DNA from: Streptomyces sp. CMB-StM0423
Lineage (GTDB): Bacteria; Actinomycetota; Actinomycetes; Streptomycetales; Streptomycetaceae
Direction: 5' to 3'
Assembly: GCF_002847285.1 (NCBI RefSeq)
Contig: NZ_CP025407.1
Location: forward strand, 2,854,501 to 2,918,500
DNA length: 64,000 nucleotides
Part shown: positions 10,001 to 17,133 of the stretch, piece by piece
How the letters are laid out: each line of letters opens with the position of its first letter
Position numbering within the stretch: position 1 is the stretch's first letter
The notes under the pieces: generated by a model
Database searches by the model: none
What the model was told of the DNA's origin: nothing
What the model saw: the letters and a program-made list of their open reading frames with translations, nothing else
Made by a program: the position numbers and the translations under genes

Positions 10001-13000
10001 CGTCCAGCGAGGGGGCGTAGGCGTCCCAGGTCAGGTTGTACTCGGTGCGTTTGTTGCCCGAATCGGAGTTGATGGGGGTCTTGACCTGCGCGATCACCGT
10101 GCGTTCTTCACCCGGTCGGATCTTCTCCGGCAACCCGGTGACGACGGGCTGCCCGAGGCCGGGCGGGGTGCTGCCGTCGGGCAGTGTCCACCGGTACGAC
10201 AGCCCCCAGCCATCAGGATTGGCCTCGTTCATGGTGAAGCTGGTGGTGTTGGTGAACGTGACCTCGACGTTGTACGTGCTGTTCGGCGTCATCCGCTGCG
10301 GCGTGCCGGGTGCGTAGTACGTCGACTCGGCGGTCGCGTCGACGTAGATGACGCGCATCAGCGGACCGAGCTGCTGATCCTGGCCCTCGCTCGACAACCA
10401 CAGTGACCGCTCCCGCGGCCCGCTCGCGGACTCGTCGGCCAGCTTGACCATCGCGCCCTTGTTGGACTCGGGCGTACGGGTCCAGCCCTGGACCATGGAC
10501 GTGGCATTCCACGTCTGGCGGCCCACCTCCCTGCTCCACTGCGGCACGGTCCACGAGACGGTGGCGCTGTGGTCCCCGCCGGGCTTGGTCCAGGCGGTGG
10601 TGGCGGTGGCGTTGTTCCACGTCGCGGTGGTCTCATCGAAACCGCGGTCGAGGGCGCGCAGTTCGTAGCCCGCGCCGGTCGACCCTGTGTCCCGGGTGGT
10701 TTCGGTGCCCCACATCTGCAGTTGGGCTTCGAGGACGGTCGCGGTGGTGGGGATGGTGGAGGTGTCGAAGTCCAGTGCGGCGCGGGTGGTCCCGTGGGTG
10801 TCGGAGTTGTTGCCTACCGACAGCCAGTTCTGGCCCACACCCCAGGATTCGATGGTGTCTTGGTTGGTGTTCGGCTGAGCCGAGGACAGCGTCGTGTCGG
10901 TCACCGCCGCGTTGGCGGAGCCCTGGATGAGTTTCATGGTCCGGCCTGCTTTGGGGATGCCCACGATCCGCGTGGGTGAGCCCAGCAGGTCACCGTCCGC
11001 TGTCTTGACCGCGATCTGGTAGTAGTACGACTTCCCGATCTCGTCCACCGACGAGTCCGGAGTCGGGACCGCGGTCGTATCGGTGAAATCGTCGCTCTGC
11101 TGATCGTCGATCGGGGCGATGAGTGTGGCCGCGGAGGGGGTGAATGCCTGCTGGGTGGAGCGGTGGATCTGGTACTCGACGAAGTCCGCCCCGGCATCGG
11201 CGGTGGTGTTGGTGTAGGGCTTCCAGTGCAGCTCGGGGCCAGTGCCGTGCACCACAGTCGGTGAATCCAGTGCGGTGCCGATGCGGCCGTAGGAGACCGT
11301 GAGCCTGGGGATGGTGGACGTCTCCCCGCCGTAGGAGCCGTCGCCGGCCTCGTACCGCGGCCCGCCCCGCGCGTCCTCATCCCTGGGGGCCTCGTCGTAC
11401 GCTTTGAGTACGAAGCCGTTGTTGGGCAGGGTGCCGTTCACCCACTCCTGCACCGAGTTCTTCACCGGGAAGTTGTGCCACGCGTTGTACTCCCCGGCGT
11501 CCTTCCACAGCTCCGCCCGGTTGACCAGCCGCACCGCGTCCGCGACGTTCTTGCCCGACGCGTCCCCGGTGTCACCCAGCTTGATCGTGTTCGCGGTGCC
11601 CTTGGCGTAGCTCAGTTCCTCCGTGCCCAGGTCCACCCACCGGCCGGACGTCCCGCGCTGGTCCACGGTGAAGTTCGCTGTGCCGCCGCGGTGCTTGATC
11701 TCGTACGGCGCTGCCGACGCCGCATCGGCGACCCCGGGGATGTACACGTCCGCGAGGTAGCTGGCGGTCTCGGGCACCTCGGGCTGCCAGGTGTACGACT
11801 CGCCCGTCGCCGAGTTCTGGTTGTAGCGGTAGTCCGACTCGATCCCCGCCCCCGCGACCCGGATCCAGTCGCCGACCGCGGCGGTGCCGGCGCGGCCGTC
11901 GTCGAGTTGCACCTTCGTACCCGACAGATCGCCCAGCAGGTCCTTGGTGCTGTCCCAGGTGGCCGTCGTCTCGTCCCACGGTCCGGTGGCCTCGTGCGCC
12001 TCGATCTTCACGCTCTTGCCGCCGGTGGTGTGCGTCTGGTCGTAATACAGACTCAGCCGGGCCGAATCCACCGTCACACCCGCCGGAATCTCGTTCAACG
12101 GGAACTTGATCAGCGAGCGCGCCACACCGGTCGGCGTGGTACCCACCGACAGATTCCACGCCGGGGCGAAGTTCACCCCGGGCTCATCGGAGAGCACCAT
12201 CACGTCCTGCGACTGGGCCGACGACGGCGCGATCGTGATCGTCGGGTCGACCTTCACCGGGTACTGCCGCTCCTTCGCAGCCAGCCACCCCGCATCCGGC
12301 GTCAGCGTCAGCAGCCACCGCTTCCCGTCCCGGCTCAGCTTCTGCGTGACCTTAGGACTCCACGCCTTCCCATACGGGGAGGAGGCGTCCTTGGCCGCAT
12401 CCGTCATGAACGGCGCCGGGATCACCAGCACCGGATCCGGGCTGGTCTCGTGGAAGAAGGCAACCGAACCGTCTTTGCGGGACTCGGGCGTCAGACCCTC
12501 GGTGACGTCCATGGTGAAGGTGAACGACACCGGCCCACCGGGCCGTTCGCCCAGGACGATGTCCTCCTTTACCTCCCCCGCACCCACCCGGTACGAGATG
12601 TCCGCACCGTTCACCGCGTCGGGGTAGGTGACCGTGCCGCCCTCGGCCCGCGGCTTCAGCCCACCGCTCGCGCCCTTCAGCCCGAACGTCACGGACTGAC
12701 CCAGCTGGGCCTCGACCTTCAGCAGCCGCTCGGCCGAGTCACCGAAGTAACTACGGGCCAGGTTGGTGGTATTGGCGTACGCGTAACCCTTGGCGTCGGA
12801 CTCCGTCACCGCGGTGTCGATCGCCTTCCAGGCGCCGCCACGGGTCTCGTACGACGTGGGTGCGGCGGCCAGCTCCGCCTCGACCCCGCCGTCCGACATC
12901 CGCCAGAACCGCGCCTCCGGCGTACGACGCCCGGTCAGCTCCCTCACCCGCTTCGCCGCCGGCTCCGCCTTGCCCGCAGGCAGCTTCTCCCGGCTCGCAG

Positions 13001-13190
13001 GGTTCATGCTGTCGCTCGACGGCGGCTCGTCATCATCCGGATCGTCGTCGCTGAACCAGTCCCTGACCGTGTCGACGACCCCGCCGGCCCCGGGCGTGGA
13101 ACCCGCCGCAAAAGCCGGCTGCGGCAACAGCGTCACCAAAAAAGCCGCCGCCACCGCCGACGAAACGAACCGCCCCAGCCGAGCCCTCAT
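4089..13190 (-). CDS. Giant secreted RHS polymorphic toxin with pretoxin Hint domain
   Basis: A 3033-residue secreted toxin. ATG 13190 is chosen because AAGGGG lies just upstream and a Sec signal peptide (cleavage after about residue 28, AFA-A) begins there. In order: an acidic linker; a DNRLRE-type domain (about 320-450, with WDETTATWDST); a golvesin-like beta domain (about 470-590, with RWVDLGTEELSY); a second DNRLRE-type domain with FDETTATWNNA; dozens of YD repeats of the RHS barrel, interrupted by a second golvesin-like insert (RWVKLGTYRYKQG); and the RHS core end (DMGFRNYSPGLNRFLTRD). A Hint domain follows at about 2808-2952, from CHSFTPGTRVLLADG to VAPILVHN. The final 81 residues are the toxin tip, with TGYSAKQIKEAIHKVKG, NPDMLIDPTTGEVYP and GDSIGNIFDYL. 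The Cys start and His-Asn end imply self-cleavage that frees the tip. I cannot assign the tip's activity; a nuclease is the likeliest guess. The immunity gene follows directly. Confidence 0.95.
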   Translation of the reverse strand: MRARLGRFVSSAVAAAFLVTLLPQPAFAAGSTPGAGGVVDTVRDWFSDDDPDDDEPPSSDSMNPASREKLPAGKAEPAAKRVRELTGRRTPEARFWRMSDGGVEAELAAAPTSYETRGGAWKAIDTAVTESDAKGYAYANTTNLARSYFGDSAERLLKVEAQLGQSVTFGLKGASGGLKPRAEGGTVTYPDAVNGADISYRVGAGEVKEDIVLGERPGGPVSFTFTMDVTEGLTPESRKDGSVAFFHETSPDPVLVIPAPFMTDAAKDASSPYGKAWSPKVTQKLSRDGKRWLLTLTPDAGWLAAKERQYPVKVDPTITIAPSSAQSQDVMVLSDEPGVNFAPAWNLSVGTTPTGVARSLIKFPLNEIPAGVTVDSARLSLYYDQTHTTGGKSVKIEAHEATGPWDETTATWDSTKDLLGDLSGTKVQLDDGRAGTAAVGDWIRVAGAGIESDYRYNQNSATGESYTWQPEVPETASYLADVYIPGVADAASAAPYEIKHRGGTANFTVDQRGTSGRWVDLGTEELSYAKGTANTIKLGDTGDASGKNVADAVRLVNRAELWKDAGEYNAWHNFPVKNSVQEWVNGTLPNNGFVLKAYDEAPRDEDARGGPRYEAGDGSYGGETSTIPRLTVSYGRIGTALDSPTVVHGTGPELHWKPYTNTTADAGADFVEYQIHRSTQQAFTPSAATLIAPIDDQQSDDFTDTTAVPTPDSSVDEIGKSYYYQIAVKTADGDLLGSPTRIVGIPKAGRTMKLIQGSANAAVTDTTLSSAQPNTNQDTIESWGVGQNWLSVGNNSDTHGTTRAALDFDTSTIPTTATVLEAQLQMWGTETTRDTGSTGAGYELRALDRGFDETTATWNNATATTAWTKPGGDHSATVSWTVPQWSREVGRQTWNATSMVQGWTRTPESNKGAMVKLADESASGPRERSLWLSSEGQDQQLGPLMRVIYVDATAESTYYAPGTPQRMTPNSTYNVEVTFTNTTSFTMNEANPDGWGLSYRWTLPDGSTPPGLGQPVVTGLPEKIRPGEERTVIAQVKTPINSDSGNKRTEYNLTWDAYAPSLDAWLSDRHRIPALTQRVAVEDPTSDELGLEKFYSYTGTSTGAGSAVMNNTAAGNAVWSYDAFTNPGRGLNTFFRVAYNSLDTSDTITGHGWSAQAAGPLRLGAPLDFHPNPRPTEVRWPDGDGTTHIFRKQEDGTFKAPAGVHYKLAPKQDVDCTPAKDPIPDAWTGTRPDGTRFLFGCDGYLTSVVDPNGNTQTYTYTERKSNNKPVKFLDYITDPAGRKSLEIDYYQKGDTSWDFIDDTGKQVAGTGKLTESKIYDHIKSVTDISGRKLAFFYTTKGLLGRMTDGAGSAQPKEFDFTYDAGQGNKNVKLTGIQDPRQNTTALDYNTPSAGDDPKYHWWTKTITDRLQNPTGFVYAPNTGNAKFTDTTVTDAQNKATTYVTDDFGRPVKTTNAKNETTELSWDADNNVTLLREANGAETAYCYDPATGYPRWQRDAEQNKAAGGVPDPAVCTDGATPDNATVYEYSPRVGDAYVKDLWHKTSPEGRTWTFTYDAYGNLLTVTDPKGTATEEAGDYTTRYTYDAHGQLQTATDPRNNTTINAAFTPTGYPQLITDAKQHQTGFVYDERGQVLKVTDALDKTTTQTYDTYGRPGENVVPKTASEFITTPAPVYDANDNITRATAPNGAVSTAVYDEADQVTSATAPDNNTTGRETRYTYDRVGNLLTTTEPKGVATTDNPDDFVTTNTYDAIYQLTDVVNADGDKLSYRYDDVGNVTHVIDPKKNTTPDTTDFTTHTTYDLNHRPETVTDAAGENTKTTYDKDSLVVATTDQADKTTEVDYDERGLPIAQRVPYDTDAGTVRTTKFTYDQAGNPTEVETPRGVNTATAGDFTHRTTYDELNRPERQYQPYEPADARYNNPDVYTETLYDEVGRVKTVSAPPSEGQTVRNETTYEYFDNGWIKTATDPWDIVTRYDYNDLGQQKSRVISAGGSSERPMDWAYYPDGSLQTKKDSGVPDGSAVVLVDNSDTQHTSTSGSWKASKSIALSGDPTDTGFNHRSQASGTGTFTWQTVIPRDGEYTAYAKYPAKSDAGTATYRIDHAGGPATKKIDQAENANRWVKLGTYRYKQGTKSITVSGTGQGTVSADAVKLVRSYDAAADAEEKVFGYRYDLNGNLTDVDDTSSGTRIDAYTMAYTGLNQLAKVTENLAGEEKKSTAFTYDANGQPETSTHPDQWAGYTYNARNLIETVKIADTTSETDPTRKTTSYTYTPRGMVDVETKANGNLLDHDYYANGALKSSRETNDGAPVASHAYDWDPNGNKAKDVFSRMNADTGALADTTSTYTYDPADRIAKLDKAGLGAGIETYVHDANANVVEQTVDGVNTRFDYNLNRLQQATATGDGSGGVTSAYTYDPYGRLEAVTADGKILEQNTYDGFDHVAEHTKLQENGTTATTKYTYDPLDRTTSKTTGAGTSSPKTTDFTYLGVSKEVLDERVGSEITKSYQYGPWGQRLSQITHKPDGTQQLGVYGYNSHSDVETVTGEDGDTDATYGYTAYGSNNDAEFTGIDKPDPANPDEDAYNPYRFNAKRWDAATSTYDMGFRNYSPGLNRFLTRDTYNGALADMQLGTDPTTGNRYAFTGGNPTTNIELDGHRLACGGGEGSGALDVSCGTGNETRADGTLSFDGEPTGGVRAAFTFEGELYEGIANADTGELDLFGKIKYLKNPDKAVGYMWLGDQTPPADEYSWFDKAGIFATSFLLPDPATWKECLTDPSLGCLAEAPELIPGIGKAGSLLLKGGAKLLKKTFGKCHSFTPGTRVLLADGRTKRIEDIEIGDRVVVTDPDTGETTTRTVKRPITTHSDKKFVRLTLTTEDGQTGQLTATTTHPFWAEYAGEWIDAGDLLPGTTIRTTTGDTATVQAADHYTKRQTTHDLTIRDIHTYYVLAGVAPILVHNADCDDLVSKPNALARSTGYSAKQIKEAIHKVKGQGGWRGIGGNKNPDMLIDPTTGEVYPQMPDGSPGDSIGNIFDYLPEEP

Positions 13191-13621
13191 CCAGCACCCC
13201 TTCACGCCATTTCCCCGCGCGTGAATACACACGGGAAAACGGCACGCCGAATAACCGGACGGGCAGGTGCCCGGCCAGCACAAAGCACGCAGTGCATGGG
13301 GGGTAGTCGCCCGATCTTCAACGGACGGTGGTGTACCTGTCAAGCGATCGGTGATATGCAAGGAAATCTGGATAAACTCGCCTCAATGAGCGACGCAGCG
13401 TGGCGCCGCTTACACACAGTGAGTCCCGCAGCTTCCCTGGTCAACGCACCACAGCGGGGGCGCTCCGCAACCGCGTTGCCGCCGGAAACTGGGACTCACC
13501 CGTGCACGGTGAATTCTCGCCAGAACGAGAGAAGGGATAGCCACTCTTCCCCGGCGAGCGGGCATGTGACACTCTCGGCCTGCCAGGAATTCAGCGCCCG
13601 AAGGCGAAGGGATCCTCACCC
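13191..13621. other. Divergent intergenic region between the RHS toxin and the MmpS-like gene
   Basis: About 430 bp without a gene between two divergent starts. It contains the candidate toxin promoter and ribosome-binding sites at both ends (AAGGGG before 13190, GAAGGGA before 13622). Open frames on either strand show no family features. No clear operator is visible. Confidence 0.5.
13315..13343 (-). promoter_or_regulatory. Candidate promoter for the RHS toxin gene
   Basis: On the minus strand TTGACA (13343-13338) is followed after 17 nt by TGAAGA (13320-13315). The -35 is perfect and the -10 is weak. It would give a leader of roughly 115 nt before the toxin start. Confidence 0.4.
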
Positions 13622-14110
13622 ATGCCTACCGCGACGACCGCGGAAGCCGAAAAGGATAATCCGCACCCGCCACCCGGATTCCTCTCGCGGCACCGCCGAA
13701 CCCTCACCGCCGCCCTTACCGCCACCGCGCTGGCGGCAGCTGCCCTCCTCGGCTACACCCTCACTCGCGACAACGACGCCCCACCCGAACAACGCCCCGT
13801 GCCCACCGCCCCGGTCACGTACACCGTCGACGGCCAAGGAACCGCCCAGATCACCTACATCGCACGAAGCACCACCGGTGCCGGCACCATGATCCAGGAA
13901 GCAGCCCTGCCCTGGCGGAAATCCGTACGCGTTCCCCTCGGTCAAACCCCCACGATCTCCCTCATCCTCCCCGACGACGGCGGCCAGGCCACCTGCACCC
14001 TGGCCATCCGCGGCAACCTCGCCCAACGCGCCACCGCCACCGGCCCCCACGGCCGCGCCACCTGCAGCGCAAACCTCCCCCGCCACAACCGCCAACCCGC
14101 CGCGCAATAG
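13622..14110 (+). CDS. MmpS-like membrane-anchored protein
   Basis: A 162-residue protein with a short cytoplasmic N-terminus, one transmembrane segment (about residues 28-47, LTAALTATALAAAALLGYTL) and an extracytoplasmic domain of about 110 residues. That domain follows the pattern of MmpS-family accessory proteins: VTYTVDGQGTAQITYIA, then ALPWRKSVRV, then ATCTLAIRGN and a final RATCSANLP. In mycobacteria MmpS proteins support MmpL exporters; no MmpL gene is nearby here, so the role is open. A GAAGGCGAAGGGA stretch ahead of the ATG serves as ribosome-binding site. It is transcribed away from the RHS toxin gene, inside the putative element. Cargo status and any link to toxin secretion are inference. 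Confidence 0.8.
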   Translation: MPTATTAEAEKDNPHPPPGFLSRHRRTLTAALTATALAAAALLGYTLTRDNDAPPEQRPVPTAPVTYTVDGQGTAQITYIARSTTGAGTMIQEAALPWRKSVRVPLGQTPTISLILPDDGGQATCTLAIRGNLAQRATATGPHGRATCSANLPRHNRQPAAQ

Positions 14111-14272
14111 GAAGGGGAAGCACACGGCGGATGGTGGACCGTTCCTGCTTGCCTGGGGGCTGTGGGCAACCTCCTTCGGCTGGATCGTCGCCACGAACTT
14201 CCGCGGGTCCGCCCTCCGCCTGCACCTTCACACGGGCTTGCGGAGGGCGACGTCCGCGCCTGGCTTCCCATA

Positions 14273-14830
14273 CTCACCGCCGCCATGCAGTGGGATGCCT
14301 CAAAGCCCTGAAGACTCGACCACGCTCCAAGGCGTCTTCCTCGAAGCCGTGGAGCTGCGCGAGGAGCGCGTTCCGAACGAGCGGGGCGAACTCGTCTACT
14401 ACAACTTCGGCCGCTTCTCCACCGCGACCGGAGACTTCGAGCGCCTCCGCCTCACCAGCGAACCCGAGCAGCGTTCGACGGGTTCGCCCGATGGGTCGAG
14501 CCCCAGGCACCCGACTGCTACGAGGAGCCCAACGGGACAACGGCTACGCCTAGCCTAACGCCGTCGTCATCGCCACCGTCCACCAGGTCAAGGGCATGTT
14601 GTGGCCCGCGCTCTTCCTGCCCGCCTTGTGCAAGAACACCTTCCCCGCCTCCGGCCGGGGACGGACTCGGCGTCATCCACGTGTCGAAGAAGACCCCATC
14701 CCGGGCGCGGCCCACTACCTCGGCGCCGAGGCAGACGAGCGACGCCCCCTCTACGTTGCCGTCACCCGTGCCCAGAAGTACCTCGCACACGGCTGCGGGA
14801 GAGCGAGGGCCTCATTCGGGGCCATGGCCT
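14273..14830 (+). pseudogene. Decayed UvrD/Rep-type helicase fragment
   Basis: Three reading frames together give the C-terminal part of a superfamily I helicase. TTLQGVFLEAVELREERVP and GELVYYNFGRFS come first, then (shifted) RFDGFARWVEPQAPDCYEE, then (shifted, with an in-frame TAG near 14549) AVVIATVHQVKGMLWPALFL. Last comes HYLGAEADERRPLYVAVTRAQKYL, the helicase motif VI region. At least two frameshifts and one stop are needed, and the Walker A part is missing, so the gene is dead. Such helicases are common in actinobacterial accessory DNA. It lies between the MmpS-like gene and the right end of the element. Confidence 0.7.
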
Positions 14831-15138
14831 GCCGAGTCGTGATGCCGGATCCGCTACACCACGACTGGGACGCCCCCTCCCGTACGCGCACTCAACACGA
14901 TGCACATGACGGCACGTCAGATCATCCAGCCACAATCCAGCCACCGTGACGGTGACCGCACCGTCACACACCGCTCCCGGCAGCCCTCCCACGCCTCCGA
15001 CCTGCGAACACGTGAAACCCGCAGCTACCACCCAGCTACTCAAACATTCCGCGGGACCGCGACAACACACCATCCGCACAACCCACAAAACACCCCCTGA
15101 CCTGCGGATTCATCGCGCGGGGCTAGGGACGGAATCAT
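14831..15138. other. Gene-free right end of the element
   Basis: About 300 bp between the helicase remnant and the end of ychF. It holds repeat copy D (14926-14943). No reading frame here shows family features or a ribosome-binding site. Confidence 0.5.
14926..14943 (+). repeat. 18-bp direct repeat, copy D
   Basis: CCAGCCACAATCCAGCCA, about 200 bp from the attR-like site, in the same orientation as copies A-C. It shares an extended match of about 40 bp with copy B, including the upstream GTCAG and the downstream CCGT. Confidence 0.75.
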
Positions 15139-15156
15139 TCATACATTGAAGCGGAA
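15139..15156 (-). other. attR-like site within the ychF 3' end
   Basis: The final ychF codons on the minus strand are TTC CGC TTC AAT GTA TGA. The 11 bases 15146-15156 match 234-244. Beyond the identity the codons switch to AAT, GTA and TGA, which are unusual in this GC-rich genome. This fits a crossover inside the identity block that left an element-encoded tail on the gene. Confidence 0.6.
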
Positions 15157-16227
15157 TTCCACCACGTCGCCGTCCCGCATCACGTAGTCCTTGCCCTCCA
15201 TGCGGGCCTTGCCTGCCGCGCGGGCTTCCGGGACCGAGCCTGTGGTGACCAGGTCGTCGAAGGAGATGACCTCCGCCTTGATGAAGCCCTTCTGGAAGTC
15301 CGTGTGGATCACGCCCGCCGCCTCCGGGGCCGTGGCGCCCTTCTTGATGGTCCAGGCGCGGGCCTCCTTCGGGCCTGCGGTCAGGTAGGTCTGGAGGCCG
15401 AGGGTGGCGAAGCCGACGCGGGCCAGGGTGACCAGGCCCGGTTCTTCCTGGCCTACGGACTGGAGGAGTTCCAGGGCGTCGGCCTCGTCGAGTTCGGCGA
15501 GTTCGGATTCGAGTTTGGCGTTGAGGAAGATGGCCTCTGCCGGGGCGACCAGGGCGCGCCGTTCGTCCTTGAAGGGTTCGTCGGCCAGTTCGTCCTCGTC
15601 GACGTTGAAGACGTAGAGGAACGGCTTCGCCGTCAGCAGGTGCAGGTCGTGCAGGAGTTCGGCGCGCTCCGTGCCCTGCGCGATGCCCGCGGCGAAGAGG
15701 GTCTGGCCCGTGTCGAGGATGGCCTTGGCCTCCTCGATGGCGGTGAGCTTGGGGGCCAGGTCCTTCTTGATGCGGGATTCCTTCTGGAGCCGCGGGAGGA
15801 CCTTCTCGATGGTCTGGAGGTCGGCGAGGATCAGCTCGGTGTTGATGGTCTCGATGTCGTTCTTCGGCGAGACCTTGCCGTCGACGTGGACCACGTTCTC
15901 GTCCCGGAAGGCGCGGATGACCTGGCAGATCGCGTCGGACTCGCGGATGTTGGCCAGGAACTTGTTGCCCAGGCCCTCGCCCTCGCTCGCGCCGCGCACG
16001 ATGCCGGCGATGTCGACGAAGTCGACCGTCGCCGGGAGGATGCGCTGGGAGTTGAAGATGCCCGCCAGGGTGGTGAGGCGGGGGTCGGGGACGCCGACAA
16101 CGCCGACGTTGGGCTCGATGGTGGCGAACGGGTAGTTGGCCGCCAGCACCTCGTTCTTGGTCAGGGCGTTGAAGAGGGTCGACTTGCCGACGTTCGGCAG
16201 TCCGACGATTCCGATCGTGAGCGACAC
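15139..16227 (-). CDS. ychF: YchF/OLA1 family ribosome-associated ATPase
   Basis: A universally conserved P-loop ATPase of the Obg family, 362 residues and of normal length. It is soluble, binds ribosomes, and is tied to stress responses in other bacteria. The Walker A motif GLPNVGKST lies at residues 8-16, a DIAG switch sequence at about 70, and the C-terminal TGS domain carries DFQKGFIKAE before the final EFRFNV. The ATG is preceded by AGGAAG. The last three codons (AAT GTA TGA) are atypical for this genome, and the bases before them recur at 234-244, which I read as replacement of the gene tail by an integrated element without loss of protein sequence. It is divergent from the DUF6542 gene. 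Confidence 0.97.
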   Translation of the reverse strand: MSLTIGIVGLPNVGKSTLFNALTKNEVLAANYPFATIEPNVGVVGVPDPRLTTLAGIFNSQRILPATVDFVDIAGIVRGASEGEGLGNKFLANIRESDAICQVIRAFRDENVVHVDGKVSPKNDIETINTELILADLQTIEKVLPRLQKESRIKKDLAPKLTAIEEAKAILDTGQTLFAAGIAQGTERAELLHDLHLLTAKPFLYVFNVDEDELADEPFKDERRALVAPAEAIFLNAKLESELAELDEADALELLQSVGQEEPGLVTLARVGFATLGLQTYLTAGPKEARAWTIKKGATAPEAAGVIHTDFQKGFIKAEVISFDDLVTTGSVPEARAAGKARMEGKDYVMRDGDVVEFRFNV

Positions 16228-16386
16228 GTGAACGACTTCCTACGAGGTACGGGGACGGGGGCGCGGCAGGGCCCGGTGTGATTCTACGGGTGGTCCCGCG
16301 CGCCCCGTGTGTGCGTCCTGTGGGACTCCGGCACTCCGAATGAGCGCATTCTGTGCCCCTCCCGGGGTTTCACCTGCTTCGGGGCC

Positions 16387-16392
16387 TAACGT
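16387..16392 (+). promoter_or_regulatory. -10 element, DUF6542 gene
   Basis: TAACGT ends 6 nt before the ATG at 16399, the spacing expected for a leaderless transcript. A GGAG also lies in the 6-nt gap, so leadered translation is not excluded. Confidence 0.4.
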
Positions 16393-16398
16393 GGAGCG

Positions 16399-17133
16399 AT
16401 GCAGCATCACCGTACGAATACGGATCCTGACGGAGAGCGACGGCAGGCTCACGTCCCGCGACCGGCCCGCGAGCCCGACCCCGCCGTGGCTGCCGGTGCT
16501 CCCGGGGTTCCCGGGCCGGACGAGAGCGCCGTGGTGTACCGGGCCGCGGCGCGGCGGCCCGTGCCGCCGGTGCTGCGGACGCTGCTGCGGCCCGCCGGGC
16601 CGCGGCTGACCGCGGCCGGCGGAGGGCTGCTGGCGGCGGCGGTGATGCTGGGTACGGGGGCGTTCGTGCAGGTGGTGATGGGGACGGCGCCGGTGTTCTT
16701 CGGGGTGGTGTTCCTGGTGCTGTCCGTGTGCTGCGCGCTGTGGATCCGGCCCGCGGACGTCATCGCCGCGCCGATCGCCATGCCGATCGCCTTCGCCGCC
16801 GGGACGCTCGCCGTCGGCGAGGGCTCGGGCGGGATCTCCGCGCACCTGATGGCCGCGGGTACCACCCTGGCCCTGGAGGCGCCGTGGCTCTACGGGGGCA
16901 CGCTGCTCGCCGCCGCCGTCGCGCTGCTGCGGCACTTCGCCATGCTCGCCGTACGGCGCAGCCCCGGCGGGGGCGGGGAGCCCCAGGGCGGGCCGTCCTC
17001 CGGGGCGCGCCGGCGGGCGAAGCCGCGGCGGGCCCCGGATCAGGCCGCGGCGGTCAGTCCGCCGCGCCGCCGCCCAGCGCAGCCGCCTCGGCGCGCAGGT
17101 CGCGGCGGAGCTCCTTCGGCAGGGAGAAGGTGA
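16399..17133 (+). CDS. DUF6542 membrane protein
   Basis: A 244-residue membrane protein of unknown function. A disordered N-terminus of about 65 residues is followed by four predicted transmembrane segments between about residues 70 and 185 (for example [17 protein letters not shown] and [18 protein letters not shown]), and then a basic Arg/Pro-rich cytoplasmic tail. This layout, and a position between ychF and ispH, are what I know of the actinobacterial DUF6542 family. Its 3' end overlaps the 3' end of the convergent ispH gene by 80 bp (17054-17133); the overlapping part encodes the low-complexity tail. Confidence 0.85.
   Translation: MQHHRTNTDPDGERRQAHVPRPAREPDPAVAAGAPGVPGPDESAVVYRAAARRPVPPVLRTLLRPAGPRLTAAGGGLLAAAVMLGTGAFVQVVMGTAPVFFGVVFLVLSVCCALWIRPADVIAAPIAMPIAFAAGTLAVGEGSGGISAHLMAAGTTLALEAPWLYGGTLLAAAVALLRHFAMLAVRRSPGGGGEPQGGPSSGARRRAKPRRAPDQAAAVSPPRRRPAQPPRRAGRGGAPSAGRR

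Larger units (their letters stand above)
234..15156. mobile_element. Putative integrated element in the 3' end of ychF
   Basis: Seen: the minus-strand ychF gene ends inside 15139-15156, and the sequence for its last residues (Phe-Arg-Phe-Asn-Val-stop) recurs at 227-244, with 11 identical bases (234-244 and 15146-15156). The left copy has GC-rich codons ending AAC GTC TAG; the current gene ends AAT GTA TGA. Related 18-bp direct repeats lie near both ends. The interior holds an RHS toxin, immunity genes, a secreted protein, an MmpS-like protein and decayed transposase and helicase pieces. Inference: site-specific integration displaced the native ychF tail to the left and supplied a replacement tail. 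No intact integrase is in the window, so the element is either defective or its integrase lies to the left. Confidence 0.6.

Noticed and set aside
7017..10406. A very long plus-strand open frame (over 1100 codons) opposite the RHS gene
   Set aside because: It is the antisense shadow of the YD-repeat coding region: Val/Gly/Arg-rich, no domain, no ribosome-binding site. The minus strand encodes a clear RHS protein.
4770..11400. Apparent short repeats spaced through the RHS region, considered as a CRISPR-like or tandem repeat array
   Set aside because: The repeats are degenerate and encode YD motifs of the RHS barrel; no identical repeats with unique spacers are present.
13191..13361. A 57-codon N-terminal extension of the RHS toxin
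   Set aside because: The extension lacks family features and would place the signal peptide internally; ATG 13190 has a ribosome-binding site and starts the signal peptide.
14518..15088. Minus-strand open frames opposite the helicase remnant
   Set aside because: No start signals or family features; the plus strand carries recognisable helicase motif VI.
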